Both the position numbers and the translations under genes were made by a program. The notes under the pieces were generated by a model. It was not told where the DNA came from. It did not search any database and saw only the letters and a program-made list of their open reading frames with translations. Positions 18,872 to 26,550 of a DNA stretch of 64,000 bases are shown here, piece after piece. The stretch lies in assembly GCA_002841155.1 (NCBI GenBank), contig PHEH01000005.1:308677-372676 (forward strand). The letters are read 5' to 3'. Position 1 is the first letter of the stretch; every line of letters starts with the position of its first letter. The DNA comes from Alphaproteobacteria bacterium HGW-Alphaproteobacteria-18. GTDB taxonomy: Bacteria; Pseudomonadota; Alphaproteobacteria; Caulobacterales; Hyphomonadaceae.

Positions 18872-19159
18872 ATCTCCAGGCTCCGGATACTTCTTGCGGC
18901 CCTGCTCATTGCGTCCAGTTCGGCCGCGCCGGCGATCGCCCAGCGCGGCGGCGATGACCGCTCCTTTGCCGGATTCCAGGTTTCCCGCGCCACCGCGGTG
19001 GATATTGCCAGAGCGCAAGGTGTTCAGGATGTGCTGCGCGTGGAGGCCCGGCGGGGCGTCTGGCGCGTTGAAGGCCGGACCGCGCAGGGACAGAAGATGG
19101 TCGTTGAAGTGGACGGCATGACCGGCGCCATTGTGCGCATTGACCGGTCTGGGCCCTGA
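18872..19159 (+). CDS. Small exported PepSY-domain protein, unusual ATC start
   Basis: About 95 residues: a signal peptide (SRLRILLAALLIASSSAAPAIAQ) followed by one PepSY domain (AVDIARAQGVQDVLRVEARRGVWRVEGR, then MVVEVDGMTGAIVRIDR), a periplasmic fold linked to protease inhibition or ligand binding. The start is odd. No ATG, GTG or TTG lies in frame close to the signal peptide; the nearest upstream one is at 18686, deep inside ccdB. A strong GGGAGGA at 18858-18864 stands 7 nt before ATC at 18872. Either ATC is used as a rare initiation codon or one base is misread. The C-terminus is certain. Confidence 0.72.
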   Translation: MSRLRILLAALLIASSSAAPAIAQRGGDDRSFAGFQVSRATAVDIARAQGVQDVLRVEARRGVWRVEGRTAQGQKMVVEVDGMTGAIVRIDRSGP

Positions 19160-19243
19160 GGCGGCGCAATGCCCGGCTGACGGGGCGCCGAGGCGAGGCT
19201 AGGATGAGGTGAGAGAATCACCTGCGTCCAGAAAGGTCCAGCC

Positions 19244-19540
19244 ATGTCCAAAGCTCCCGTTGGCTCAAAGTCCAACCCCTCCCAGTTCGATGTGCTTAAC
19301 CGGTTGGCCGATGACGAGCCCTATTTCATCATCCGGGCGCATGACCCGCTGTCTTCGGCGCTGGTCGAGCTGCATGCCTATATCGGGGCAGGGCAGTCCG
19401 GCGCGGCGCACAACAAGCTCGCCGAGATCATGGCGCTGACGGCTGCCAAGCCGCCACGTCCTGCCTCCAGCCCGAAATACCGTGAGACCTTCGCGATCTC
19501 GCTGGCGATGGAGCAATGGCGGGAAAATCACAAGGACTGA
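19244..19540 (+). CDS. Conserved small protein of unknown function
   Basis: 98 residues, soluble, no signal. Residues 15-60 (FDVLNRLADDEPYFIIRAHDPLSSALVELHAYIGA) look like a compact folded unit, with helices to the end (NKLAEIMALTAAK and ETFAISLAMEQWRENHKD). I do not recognise a named family. It is 6 bp ahead of an acetyltransferase gene, which in turn overlaps the DUF4169 gene, so the three form an operon. Host-like codon use supports a real gene. Confidence 0.72.
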   Translation: MSKAPVGSKSNPSQFDVLNRLADDEPYFIIRAHDPLSSALVELHAYIGAGQSGAAHNKLAEIMALTAAKPPRPASSPKYRETFAISLAMEQWRENHKD

Positions 19541-19546
19541 GCTTTC

Positions 19547-20152
19547 ATGTCTCTTGGAAACGTCACGCTCGAAAACCGCTTCGTCCGTCTGCGGCCTTTT
19601 TTGCCGGAAACCGATGGCGCGGAGCTTTATGCCTTGGCAGAGCGTGCGCCGGATATTTTCCGGCTCTGGTCATTCCGTGGGCCGGGGGACTGGGTCGGCG
19701 GATGGATTGAATCCATCCGTAAACGCACGGAAGAGGGATCCATGATCGCCTTTGCCGTGGTGCGTCCGGAAGATGGCGCTTTCCAGGGGATCACAAGCTT
19801 TCTTGACCCGAGCGAGGTCAACAAGAGTGTCGAGGTGGGCATGACCTGCTACGCGCCAGAAGCGCAGGGAACAGCGGTCAACCCGTCTGCCAAGCGTCTT
19901 CTGATGGGGCATGCTTTCGAGGTGTGGGGCGCGCGGCGGGTTCAGTATCAGGTAGACAATCGCAATGAACGCTCCAAGGCGGCGGTACTGAAACTCGGCG
20001 CCCGGCTTGAAGGCGTGCTGCGCAATCACCGGACACTGCCCGATGGGTTTGTGCGCGACACGGCCTTCTTCTCTATTCTGGACACGGAATGGCCACCGGC
20101 TAGGGCGCGGCTGGATGAGCGGATCGCGGCAGCACAGACGGTGAGCGTATGA
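19547..20152 (+). CDS. RimJ/RimL-type GNAT acetyltransferase
   Basis: 201 residues of the RimJ/RimL branch of N-acetyltransferases. Typical segments are NRFVRLRPFLPETDGAELYALA at the N-terminus, the acetyl-CoA loop region EAQGTAVNPSAKRLLMGHAFE, and RVQYQVDNRNERSKAAVLKLGARLEGVLRNH, which is characteristic of this branch. It probably acetylates a protein N-terminus or a small amine. It overlaps the next gene by 4 bp (ATGA). Confidence 0.88.
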   Translation: MSLGNVTLENRFVRLRPFLPETDGAELYALAERAPDIFRLWSFRGPGDWVGGWIESIRKRTEEGSMIAFAVVRPEDGAFQGITSFLDPSEVNKSVEVGMTCYAPEAQGTAVNPSAKRLLMGHAFEVWGARRVQYQVDNRNERSKAAVLKLGARLEGVLRNHRTLPDGFVRDTAFFSILDTEWPPARARLDERIAAAQTVSV

Positions 20153-20340
20153 GCGATCCGGTCAATCTCAACAAATTCCGCAAGGCGAAAGACAAGGCCG
20201 ATAAGGACCAGCGCGCTCAGGAAAACCGCGCGAAGTTCGGGCGCACAAAGGCGGCAAAAAAGCTGGATCAGGCACGCGCTGACAAGCTCAAAAAGTTAAC
20301 AGATGCGCACCGTGTGCAAGACCCTGGTAAGGATGGTTAA
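20149..20340 (+). CDS. DUF4169-type small basic protein
   Basis: 63 residues, very rich in Lys, Arg and Ala: VNLNKFRKAKDKADKDQRAQENRAKFGRTKAAKKLDQARADKL. The RAKFGRTKAAK block is characteristic of the DUF4169 family found in Alphaproteobacteria, of unknown function. It is predicted to be one long charged helix. It overlaps the preceding acetyltransferase gene by an ATGA junction, which indicates translational coupling. Confidence 0.83.
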   Translation: MSDPVNLNKFRKAKDKADKDQRAQENRAKFGRTKAAKKLDQARADKLKKLTDAHRVQDPGKDG

Positions 20341-20353
20341 AAAAGCGTTGACA
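20337..20353 (+). promoter_or_regulatory. Possible CtrA box overlapping a -35 element
   Basis: TTAA at 20337-20340, seven bases, then TTGA at 20348-20351. This differs by one base from the TTAA-N7-TTAA CtrA consensus of Caulobacter-type Alphaproteobacteria. The second half is also the start of TTGACA (20348-20353), a perfect -35 hexamer, and CtrA boxes usually overlap the -35. No good -10 is visible (GAAATC at 20371). It would drive the 41-residue gene at 20407. Confidence 0.35.
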
Positions 20354-20406
20354 GGCCCGGCTCTTGCACTGAAATCACCACCTGTATCAGTGTGGGAGTG
20401 CCGTCC

Positions 20407-20532
20407 ATGTTCAAACGCGTCATGCTCAAGACGGCCTTTGCCTTTACGGCCTTTGGATCGGGCGTCATCTGGGGCATCGCCGCTGAAGCCAGCGCCGCCG
20501 GTATTCCTCTGATCGGCCTCTTTCAAGGCTGA
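20407..20532 (+). CDS. 41-residue membrane or exported peptide
   Basis: A short frame with GTGGGAG about 10 nt before its ATG. It encodes MFKRVMLKTAFAFTAFGSG, then VIWGIAAEASAAGIPLIGLFQG: a basic N-terminus followed by one long hydrophobic stretch with small residues, as in a single membrane helix or a signal peptide ending near AEASAAG. The frame is closed by TGA at 20530. No family recognised. It lies between the DUF4169 gene and the convergent lipoprotein gene, behind a possible CtrA-regulated promoter. Confidence 0.5.
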   Translation: MFKRVMLKTAFAFTAFGSGVIWGIAAEASAAGIPLIGLFQG

Positions 20533-20559
20533 CCCATTCCGGGCCAGGTCAATGCCAGC

Positions 20560-21570
20560 TCAATACCCGCCCGGCCCCCGCACCTGATCAATCAGACTGT
20601 TTTCATATCTTCCCTGTGAGATGCGCCCGAGCGCGTCGAAGATCGGCTTGGCATCCTTGTCCCTGAGCAGGGGAATGCTGCGCGCAATTTCGGCCGCCTG
20701 CGCATAGAGGAGATGGGCCTTCTCCAGATCGCCGCGCGCCTCGGTGCAGGCAGCCAGATTGTGCAGGATGCCCGGCGCCCTGGGATAGATCCGGGCGAGT
20801 TCCTGCCATTGCGCGCAGGCGCCGATATATTCGCCCCGGCGGGTGGCCTTCACGGCGGCCGCAAAGCGCGCATCGCCGGCTTCCTCAGGCACCAGCGGCT
20901 TCTCCACGATCTCGGCACGCAGGGTCGTCATGTAGGGGGCAATGTCATAGCGGAAGGCGGGAATGGCGGCGGCCACAGCATCCGCAATCATGCCGATCGG
21001 CGCGTCCCGGAGGGGCAGGGTTTCGTGGATCATCTCTCCGAATGGGCCGGTGGACTGATCCGTATCAGGATATTGCGCAACATCATAACAGTCTTCCCGC
21101 TCGGTTGCCCCGCCATGTTCGGAGGTGAAGACGTGCCGGCCCGTTGTGAAATCCACCAGCGTGACGCGGACATTCACGTCCACAATGTCTTTGGGACAGC
21201 GCATCTCGAAGACGACATGGCGCTCGCAATTGAACAGGCCCTTATACTTGTCGCAGCGCCGCTCCCGCCGGAAGCTGGTCTGGCGATTGAAACCAGTGAT
21301 GAAGACGTCGCCCTCATAGGTGCCTTGCGGGCGGGCAGGGTCCATGACGGCGAACCAGTAGCGTCCTTCCAGCTGGGTGGTATCGATCATCGCCTGGAAT
21401 TCAGCCTCGGCAACATCGCCGGCCGGTCCCCGGAAGCGCCCGACCGAAACATCGGTATAATTCAGCGCTTCGGCATAGTTGGGCGCCGCACGCGCCGCAT
21501 AATCATAGCCTGGCGTCGCGCAACCTGCCGCCGCCATAAGCACCCCCGCAAGCAAAACCAGCTGTCTCAT
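20560..21570 (-). CDS. Large lipoprotein of unknown function with TPR-like C-terminus
   Basis: 336 residues after the chosen start. The N-terminus MRQLVLLAGVLMAAAGCATPG has lipobox AAGC. The middle part contains four cysteines (RRCDKYKGLFNCERH, MRCPKDIV, EDCYDVAQ) that may form periplasmic disulfides. Residues about 255-315 (GEYIGACAQWQELARIYPRAPGILHNLAACTEARGDLEKAHLLYAQA) resemble one or two tetratricopeptide repeats. I chose the second of two adjacent ATGs (21570) because GGGGGGA is then 5-6 nt upstream; 21573 is equally possible. The gene is divergent from the flavin oxidoreductase gene. Confidence 0.78.
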   Translation of the reverse strand: MRQLVLLAGVLMAAAGCATPGYDYAARAAPNYAEALNYTDVSVGRFRGPAGDVAEAEFQAMIDTTQLEGRYWFAVMDPARPQGTYEGDVFITGFNRQTSFRRERRCDKYKGLFNCERHVVFEMRCPKDIVDVNVRVTLVDFTTGRHVFTSEHGGATEREDCYDVAQYPDTDQSTGPFGEMIHETLPLRDAPIGMIADAVAAAIPAFRYDIAPYMTTLRAEIVEKPLVPEEAGDARFAAAVKATRRGEYIGACAQWQELARIYPRAPGILHNLAACTEARGDLEKAHLLYAQAAEIARSIPLLRDKDAKPIFDALGRISQGRYENSLIDQVRGPGGY

Positions 21571-21688
21571 CATTATCCCCCCTAAAGCGTCCATTGAATG
21601 GGTGGCGCGCCTATACTCTAACGTCAATGGTTGACGCAGACCGGACACTTCCCCAATTCATCGGACGGTAAACTCAAGGAAACCGTCT

Positions 21689-22795
21689 ATGACCCGGACC
21701 CTGTTCACGCCCTTCCGGCTGAAAAACCTGGAACTTCCCAACCGTATCGTGATGGCGCCGATGACGCGCTCGAGATCTCCAGGCGGTGTGCCGGGCGAAG
21801 ATGTCGCCGATTATTACGCCCGCCGCGCTGCCGCCGATGTCGGCCTGATCGTCACCGAAGGCACCACGGTGCGCCGGGGCGGTTCCTCCAACGACCCCAA
21901 TGTTCCCAATTTTTACAAGGCAGATGCGCTGGATGGCTGGTCGCGCGTTGTCTCTAGGGTCCACGCCAATGGCGGCAAGATTGCGCCCCAGATCTGGCAC
22001 CAGGGCATGGTGCGCAAGGCTGGCACCGGGCCTGAGCCCGACGCGCCCACCGACAGCCCCTCCGGCATGACCCATACCGGCAAGCAGGTTTTGCCTGAGC
22101 CGACGACCGCCGAGGTCGAAGACATGGTGATGGCCTATGCCGACGCGGCCGCAGATGCCAAGCGTCTCGGCTTCGATACGCTGGAGATCCACGGCGCCCA
22201 TGGATACCTGATCGACCAGTTCTTCTGGGACGCGATGAACAAGCGCTCTGACAAATATGGCGGTAGCCTCACCGACCGCGCCAGCTTTGGCGGCGACATC
22301 ATCCGCGAAATCCGCAAGAAGGTCGGCCCGGACTATCCGATCATCCTGCGCTATTCCCAGTGGAAGCAGCAGGACTACACCGCCCGCCTTGCGCCCACGC
22401 CGCAGGAGCTGGAAGCCTTCTTGAAAGTGTTTGTGGATGCCGGCGTTGACTGTCTCCACGTCTCGCAGCGCCGCTATTGGGAGCCTGAATTCCCGGAAAT
22501 CGACGGCGAAAACGGTCTCAACGGCGCCGGCTGGGCCAAGAAACTGACCGGCCTGCCCACCATTACGGTCGGCTCTGTTGGCCTTAACGGCGATTTCGAG
22601 AAATCCTTCGCCGGCGAAGGCGCGCCGCAACGCTCGCTCGATGATCTCGAAGCCCGCCTCGACAAGGGCGAGTTCGACCTCGTCGGCGTCGGCCGCGCGG
22701 TTCTTCAGGACCCGGAATGGGCCAGGAAGGTCAAGGAAGGCCGCTTCGCCGACCTGCGCGACTATGACGGCAAGGCGCTGGCGACGCTTTACTGA
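21689..22795 (+). CDS. Old Yellow Enzyme family NADH:flavin oxidoreductase
   Basis: FMN-dependent ene-reductase, 368 residues, cytoplasmic TIM barrel. It reduces activated C=C bonds (enones, nitro compounds) using NAD(P)H. Family landmarks: TPFRLKNLELPNRIVMAPMTRSR, GLIVTEGTTV, QIWHQGM, the substrate-binding HGAHGYLIDQFFWDAMNKRSD followed by KYGGSL, and the FMN-phosphate part FDLVGVGRAVLQDPEWA. It resembles the NemA/OYE group. It is monocistronic, with a lipoprotein gene 84 bp downstream. Confidence 0.92.
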   Translation: MTRTLFTPFRLKNLELPNRIVMAPMTRSRSPGGVPGEDVADYYARRAAADVGLIVTEGTTVRRGGSSNDPNVPNFYKADALDGWSRVVSRVHANGGKIAPQIWHQGMVRKAGTGPEPDAPTDSPSGMTHTGKQVLPEPTTAEVEDMVMAYADAAADAKRLGFDTLEIHGAHGYLIDQFFWDAMNKRSDKYGGSLTDRASFGGDIIREIRKKVGPDYPIILRYSQWKQQDYTARLAPTPQELEAFLKVFVDAGVDCLHVSQRRYWEPEFPEIDGENGLNGAGWAKKLTGLPTITVGSVGLNGDFEKSFAGEGAPQRSLDDLEARLDKGEFDLVGVGRAVLQDPEWARKVKEGRFADLRDYDGKALATLY

Positions 22796-22879
22796 GGCTC
22801 CGGCCCCCGCCAAACATCCAGTCTGGTCCGGCCTGCGTATCGGTTGCACAAGTTCAACCAGCAGACCGGACCAGATAAC

Positions 22880-23425
22880 ATGCGTGTTGCCCGTCTCATT
22901 CCCCCCGCCCTGGCTGCCGGGGTTGCCGCCGCCGCCGCAACGGGGTGCGCCTCATCTTCCTCGCTCGCGCAGTTTCAGGACGGCCCGCGCCAGCTGGTGC
23001 TGGAGGAGTATTTCCTCGGTCAGACATCCGCCTACGGCCTGTTCGAGGACCGGTTCGGCAAGGTGCGCCGCCAGTTCAAGGTGGACATCACCGGAGCGCT
23101 CGACGGCAACCGCCTGACGCTCACCGAACACTTCCTCTATGATGACGGCGAGCGCGAAACCCGCATCTGGGAGATCGATGTGCTGGGCGATGGCCGCTAT
23201 CGCGGCACGGCCGGCGATGTCACCGGCATCGCCGAAGGGCAGGTATCCGGCAATGCTTTCAACTGGAAATACAAGGTCGATCTGAAGGTCGGCGGCAGTG
23301 TCTGGAATGTCGGCTTCAATGACTGGATGTTCCTGATGGAAGACGATGTGCTGCTCAACCGCGCCTATGTCACCCGCTACGGCATCGAGATCGGCCAGGT
23401 GACGATCGCGTTCCGGAAAGAATAA
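22880..23425 (+). CDS. DUF3833-type lipoprotein
   Basis: 181 residues. The N-terminus (MRVARLIPPALAAGVAAAAATGCASS) is a lipoprotein signal with lipobox ATGC. The mature part matches the DUF3833 family pattern: LVLEEYFLGQTSAYGLFEDRFGKVRRQFKVDITG, LTEHFLYDDGERETRIWEI, GNAFNWKYKVDL and FNDWMFLMEDDVLLNRAYVTRYGIEIGQVTIAF. These look like an all-beta lipocalin-like barrel. The function of the family is unknown. I chose ATG 22880 because the signal peptide begins there. It converges on the AsmA-like gene. Confidence 0.85.
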   Translation: MRVARLIPPALAAGVAAAAATGCASSSSLAQFQDGPRQLVLEEYFLGQTSAYGLFEDRFGKVRRQFKVDITGALDGNRLTLTEHFLYDDGERETRIWEIDVLGDGRYRGTAGDVTGIAEGQVSGNAFNWKYKVDLKVGGSVWNVGFNDWMFLMEDDVLLNRAYVTRYGIEIGQVTIAFRKE

Positions 23426-23436
23426 GCTCCCAAAGG

Positions 23437-25254
23437 TCACTCCCGCGCTGTCTGCGCGCGCGCAAGGATGTCCGCGCACGGCGCATCACTGGCCGTTCCT
23501 GCCTCGATAAAGGGCAGGGCGGCAAGGCCGCCGGTGATGCTGCCCAATGCTGCGGCAATGCCCAGCTGCAGCACGGTCTCCGGGCCGAGGGCGGATACTT
23601 CCGGAGACCGGAAGGTGCCGCCAAGCTTGACGTCCACCATCAGTGTACCGAAGGAAGGATCTTTGGAGTCAGACGAAACGCTGAGGTCCAAAACCTCTTC
23701 TTGCAGGTTTATGTCGCCAAGGATGAGAACCAGGCGGTCGTCGGTGTCGATCAAGGCCGGATCAGTCCGTCCAATGCCGTTCTCGAAGGTCATCGAGATC
23801 ACGGCGCACCGGCTGGGAGTGTATGTCTCGTCTCCCTCGGTCTCGTTCATCAAGGCCAGCGTCTCGGGAATATCGAGCGCGGCAGCCTCCGCGATGATCG
23901 CCAGCAAAGCAGCATCCTGCGACCAAACGGAAAGACGCCCGTTAAGACTGGCCGCAGCCTCACGGAAACCGTCGCCGCGTCCTTCCAACTTGAACGCCCC
24001 GAACGCTGTCCCTCTCAGATAGGGTTCGGCGGCAAGGTTGCTGAAGGGAACGCCGGTCAGCTCCCCCTCCGCCGTCGTCATCGCGGGCGACTGCGATCCG
24101 TCCAGCGTGACATAGGATGAAAGCTGCCCCTCCGCGAAACTGAGCTCCAGCACCGGCGCGCGGACGACCCGGCCCTCAATCTGGAATTCAAGTTTCAGTC
24201 CGCGGATGTCGAAGATGGCATCGCTGACCTGATCGGCGTGGAACTTCACATTCCCATCGACCGCGTCGAGCCTTGTAAAGTCGATCACCGCGTTCGGGAT
24301 CAGCCGTCCGCTCTCATCAAGAATACGGCGTGCACGGACCTGTTCCTCCCCAACCGTTTCATCTGTCCCCACACCGATGGGCACGCCAAACACGATGCCC
24401 AGATCGTCAAAGTCGAGATTGGCGGAGCGAAGATCGCCGTCAATGACGGGCGTGCCGCCGCCAAACTGGATTGTGAGCGGGCCGGAAAGGTCGCTGTCGC
24501 CGATCATCGTTTCAGGCTGGAAGTCGAAGGTCCAGAGATTGCCGCCAATGCTGATATCGGCGACGGCGTCATAGGGCGGCGTATCGGGCGCGGCGAAGCC
24601 GGCAAGCCAGGCGAAATCGGCAAAATTATCCCCGGCCAGCTGAAGCCGGCCGGAGAGGCTCGCGAGCGTGGAGCTTTCGGCGCTGCCCTCAAAGTGCAGG
24701 GTGGAGCCGCCCCCGGCCGCATCAATGTGCAGCGCGCCCGAACGCAGCGATCCGGACGCGGTGCTGATCGCGATCACATTCGTCACATCCTTGCGGGTAT
24801 AGCGCACGTCAATCTCGCGCACCGAGACTTCGTCGATCAGGGCGCGCAATTTGCGCAGCGAGAAATTGCCGTCATCCTCAGGCCCGCCGGGCGAGAGGGC
24901 AACATAGCCGTTTTCCACGTCCGCGCGGGAGACCCAGCTGAGGCCCGGAATGAAGCCGAAGGGGTTCACGCGAACAGTCCCGCCGGAAATCTCAGCAGTC
25001 TCCGGTGCCCGGAAATCCCGGAAGACGAGCGTGGTCATGCCGGGAAACCGTGTGTGCGCCCGGCTGACGGAAGCCCCGGCCGGCCCCCACACGCCCAGCG
25101 CCCAGTTGGTGACCGGCGTGCCAAAGGTCGAAGACGTCATGAGAATCAGGAAGATGACAATGGCCGCGAGGAACGCGCACACCGCGCCGATGGCAATCTG
25201 AATGCCGCGAGGTAGATCGGGAAAATTCATGGCCATGTAACGCGCCAGATCCAA
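23437..25254 (-). CDS. AsmA-like envelope protein
   Basis: 605 residues with one N-terminal membrane helix (about 18-42, IQIAIGAVCAFLAAIVIFLILM) and a large periplasmic part made of beta strands. The C-terminal segment (SMTFENGIGRTDPALIDTDDRLVLILGDINLQEEVLDLSVSSDSKDPSFGTLMVDVKLGGTFRSPEV) is the pattern of the AsmA C-terminal domain. AsmA-like proteins belong to the repeating beta-groove family proposed to bridge inner and outer membranes and move phospholipids. It may cooperate with the Mla-type operon at 44991-48446, but that is inference. Start codons at residues 1, 8 and 10 are all possible. Confidence 0.8.
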   Translation of the reverse strand: MDLARYMAMNFPDLPRGIQIAIGAVCAFLAAIVIFLILMTSSTFGTPVTNWALGVWGPAGASVSRAHTRFPGMTTLVFRDFRAPETAEISGGTVRVNPFGFIPGLSWVSRADVENGYVALSPGGPEDDGNFSLRKLRALIDEVSVREIDVRYTRKDVTNVIAISTASGSLRSGALHIDAAGGGSTLHFEGSAESSTLASLSGRLQLAGDNFADFAWLAGFAAPDTPPYDAVADISIGGNLWTFDFQPETMIGDSDLSGPLTIQFGGGTPVIDGDLRSANLDFDDLGIVFGVPIGVGTDETVGEEQVRARRILDESGRLIPNAVIDFTRLDAVDGNVKFHADQVSDAIFDIRGLKLEFQIEGRVVRAPVLELSFAEGQLSSYVTLDGSQSPAMTTAEGELTGVPFSNLAAEPYLRGTAFGAFKLEGRGDGFREAAASLNGRLSVWSQDAALLAIIAEAAALDIPETLALMNETEGDETYTPSRCAVISMTFENGIGRTDPALIDTDDRLVLILGDINLQEEVLDLSVSSDSKDPSFGTLMVDVKLGGTFRSPEVSALGPETVLQLGIAAALGSITGGLAALPFIEAGTASDAPCADILARAQTARE

Positions 25255-25299
25255 TTCGGTTCATTCGCGCGGGGCGGGCGTGCCGGGAGGCAGGCGCAT

Positions 25300-25422
25300 T
25301 CAATCAGCCGAGGTTTCGCCGTCCCAGTAATCGACTTCACTGTTCTGCTGGCCACTGAAGCGAAAACGCTCCTGTTTGGTCGCAGAATTCCGGGGGCGGG
25401 CAAAAAAATCTCGACTATTACT
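25300..25422 (-). pseudogene. Possible 3' remnant of a coding region
   Basis: On the minus strand an open stretch without start codon reads RPRNSATKQERFRFSG, then QQNSEVDYWDGETSAD and a TGA at 25300-25302. The charged, Trp/Tyr-containing composition looks more like a protein C-terminus than random sequence. The upstream side runs into the AT-rich island where stops accumulate (TAG at 25423-25425). It may be the tail of a gene whose front was lost when the island entered. The evidence is weak and the family is unknown. Confidence 0.25.
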
Positions 25423-25506
25423 CTAGATAGTAAGAGCTTGCCCTAAAAGGGTGCGCAGCTACGATTGGCGAAATTAAGATCACGCAATTTTTGGGGTATC
25501 AGCAGT

Positions 25507-26289
25507 ATGATAGAATTTCGTGATATTTATAAACGTATTCAGAAGCGTCCTCTTCACCAACAAAATCAGTTTGCACTGTTGAGCGGCGCGTTCCTATTTA
25601 TCGGCGGAAGCATGGTTGTTGCCACACTCGCCGCAGTCGTCGGTGGAAGCATTGGTTGGTATTTTGGAGCAGTTGTCTTCCTGGCCATTTTGTTCGTCGG
25701 GTTTTTGACACTAAATCTGGTGCTATTAAATGACCGGCTAGCTGATGTCATTCGGTCATCCGCAACGGTTTCACCCGTGAAAGTTGCTTATAGACATATA
25801 ACTGAAGCACTTATGCAGGCTGAGCGCGAAGTGCTGATATTCACCTACTTCACATACGATAAGAAGTCTCAACAACGTCTGGTGGACGCTGAGAGAATGC
25901 GTAGCCCGCTGCGAAAACGGCTCTTTCGCGCGTTTGATATGTGCATTCAGAATCCCAAAATCGCGTACACGAGAATTTACCAAATAGATGCCGATTCAAC
26001 TGAAGAAGCTCGTAAAGTAATATCATCTCTGGACAGTCTCTATGCGAGTGAAATTCAATCAATTGACAGAGCGGGGAATTCAAAGAATGCAAAGGTGCTT
26101 TTTGTTGCGCCGGTTACTCATCTGACTTTCATACTAGTAGATAATCGCAATGCATTTTTTGACGTTGAAATTTCTTCACAAGCAGGAGAAACCAGCATGC
26201 CTTCGTTTTCGATATATATGAAGGATGCCGACGACGAGTTGCTTCAAAACTTGCGAGACATTTCGGACAAAGCTCAGTGTCTCAAGTAA
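25507..26289 (+). CDS. Orphan two-TM protein in an AT-rich island
   Basis: 260 residues, no family recognised. After a basic N-terminus (MIEFRDIYKRIQKRPLHQQNQ) come two membrane helices at about 22-47 and 50-73 (IGWYFGAVVFLAILFVGFLTLNLVLL). The remaining 185 residues should be cytoplasmic: YRHITEALMQAEREVLIFTYFTYDKKSQQRLVDAE, RSPLRKRLFRAFDMCIQNPKIAYTRIYQIDAD and VTHLTFILVDNRNAFFDVEI. The alternation of a conserved-looking YRHITEA and TFILVDNRNAFFDVEI strand is loosely like phospholipase-D-type domains, but no HKD motif is present. Base and codon use is much more AT-rich than any neighbour, which indicates recent acquisition. I chose ATG 25507; a TTG at 25465 would add 14 residues. Confidence 0.7.
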   Translation: MIEFRDIYKRIQKRPLHQQNQFALLSGAFLFIGGSMVVATLAAVVGGSIGWYFGAVVFLAILFVGFLTLNLVLLNDRLADVIRSSATVSPVKVAYRHITEALMQAEREVLIFTYFTYDKKSQQRLVDAERMRSPLRKRLFRAFDMCIQNPKIAYTRIYQIDADSTEEARKVISSLDSLYASEIQSIDRAGNSKNAKVLFVAPVTHLTFILVDNRNAFFDVEISSQAGETSMPSFSIYMKDADDELLQNLRDISDKAQCLK

Positions 26290-26550
26290 ATATCCCGACT
26301 TGAGAATGGTCGAGCAGTATATTTTCGGCGCGCTCACGCTCAAATTGACTTCATAAGCCCTTGCCCATTTTGGGTTCACAGAAATGACAAGATATGAATT
26401 AGATAGCCGGTGCAGAGCATCGCAATCTAGAATTTGCGTGAGCCAAGTAGCTTTTGGCAGTGCTTTTAATTGATGTGACTTGTGCGTTGCTAAATTGCAC
26501 AAAGCATGGCGGGGTAACACTGCACTGTCTCTGGTGTATATGAGATAGGC
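26290..26550. other. AT-rich noncoding flank of the island
   Basis: 261 bp between the orphan gene and the UvrD/PcrA gene. It stays AT-rich to about 26525, then the base composition returns to that of the host. No ORF, tRNA or convincing direct repeat was seen. The left flank (25380-25506) has the same character and contains the dyads TTACT-N6-AGTAA at 25418-25433 and CCCT-AAA-AGGG at 25441-25451. Together the two flanks define an island of about 1.1 kb. Confidence 0.5.

Noticed and set aside
25400..26540. Insertion sequence or integron
   Set aside because: The AT-rich island has no transposase or integrase and no terminal repeats that I can see.
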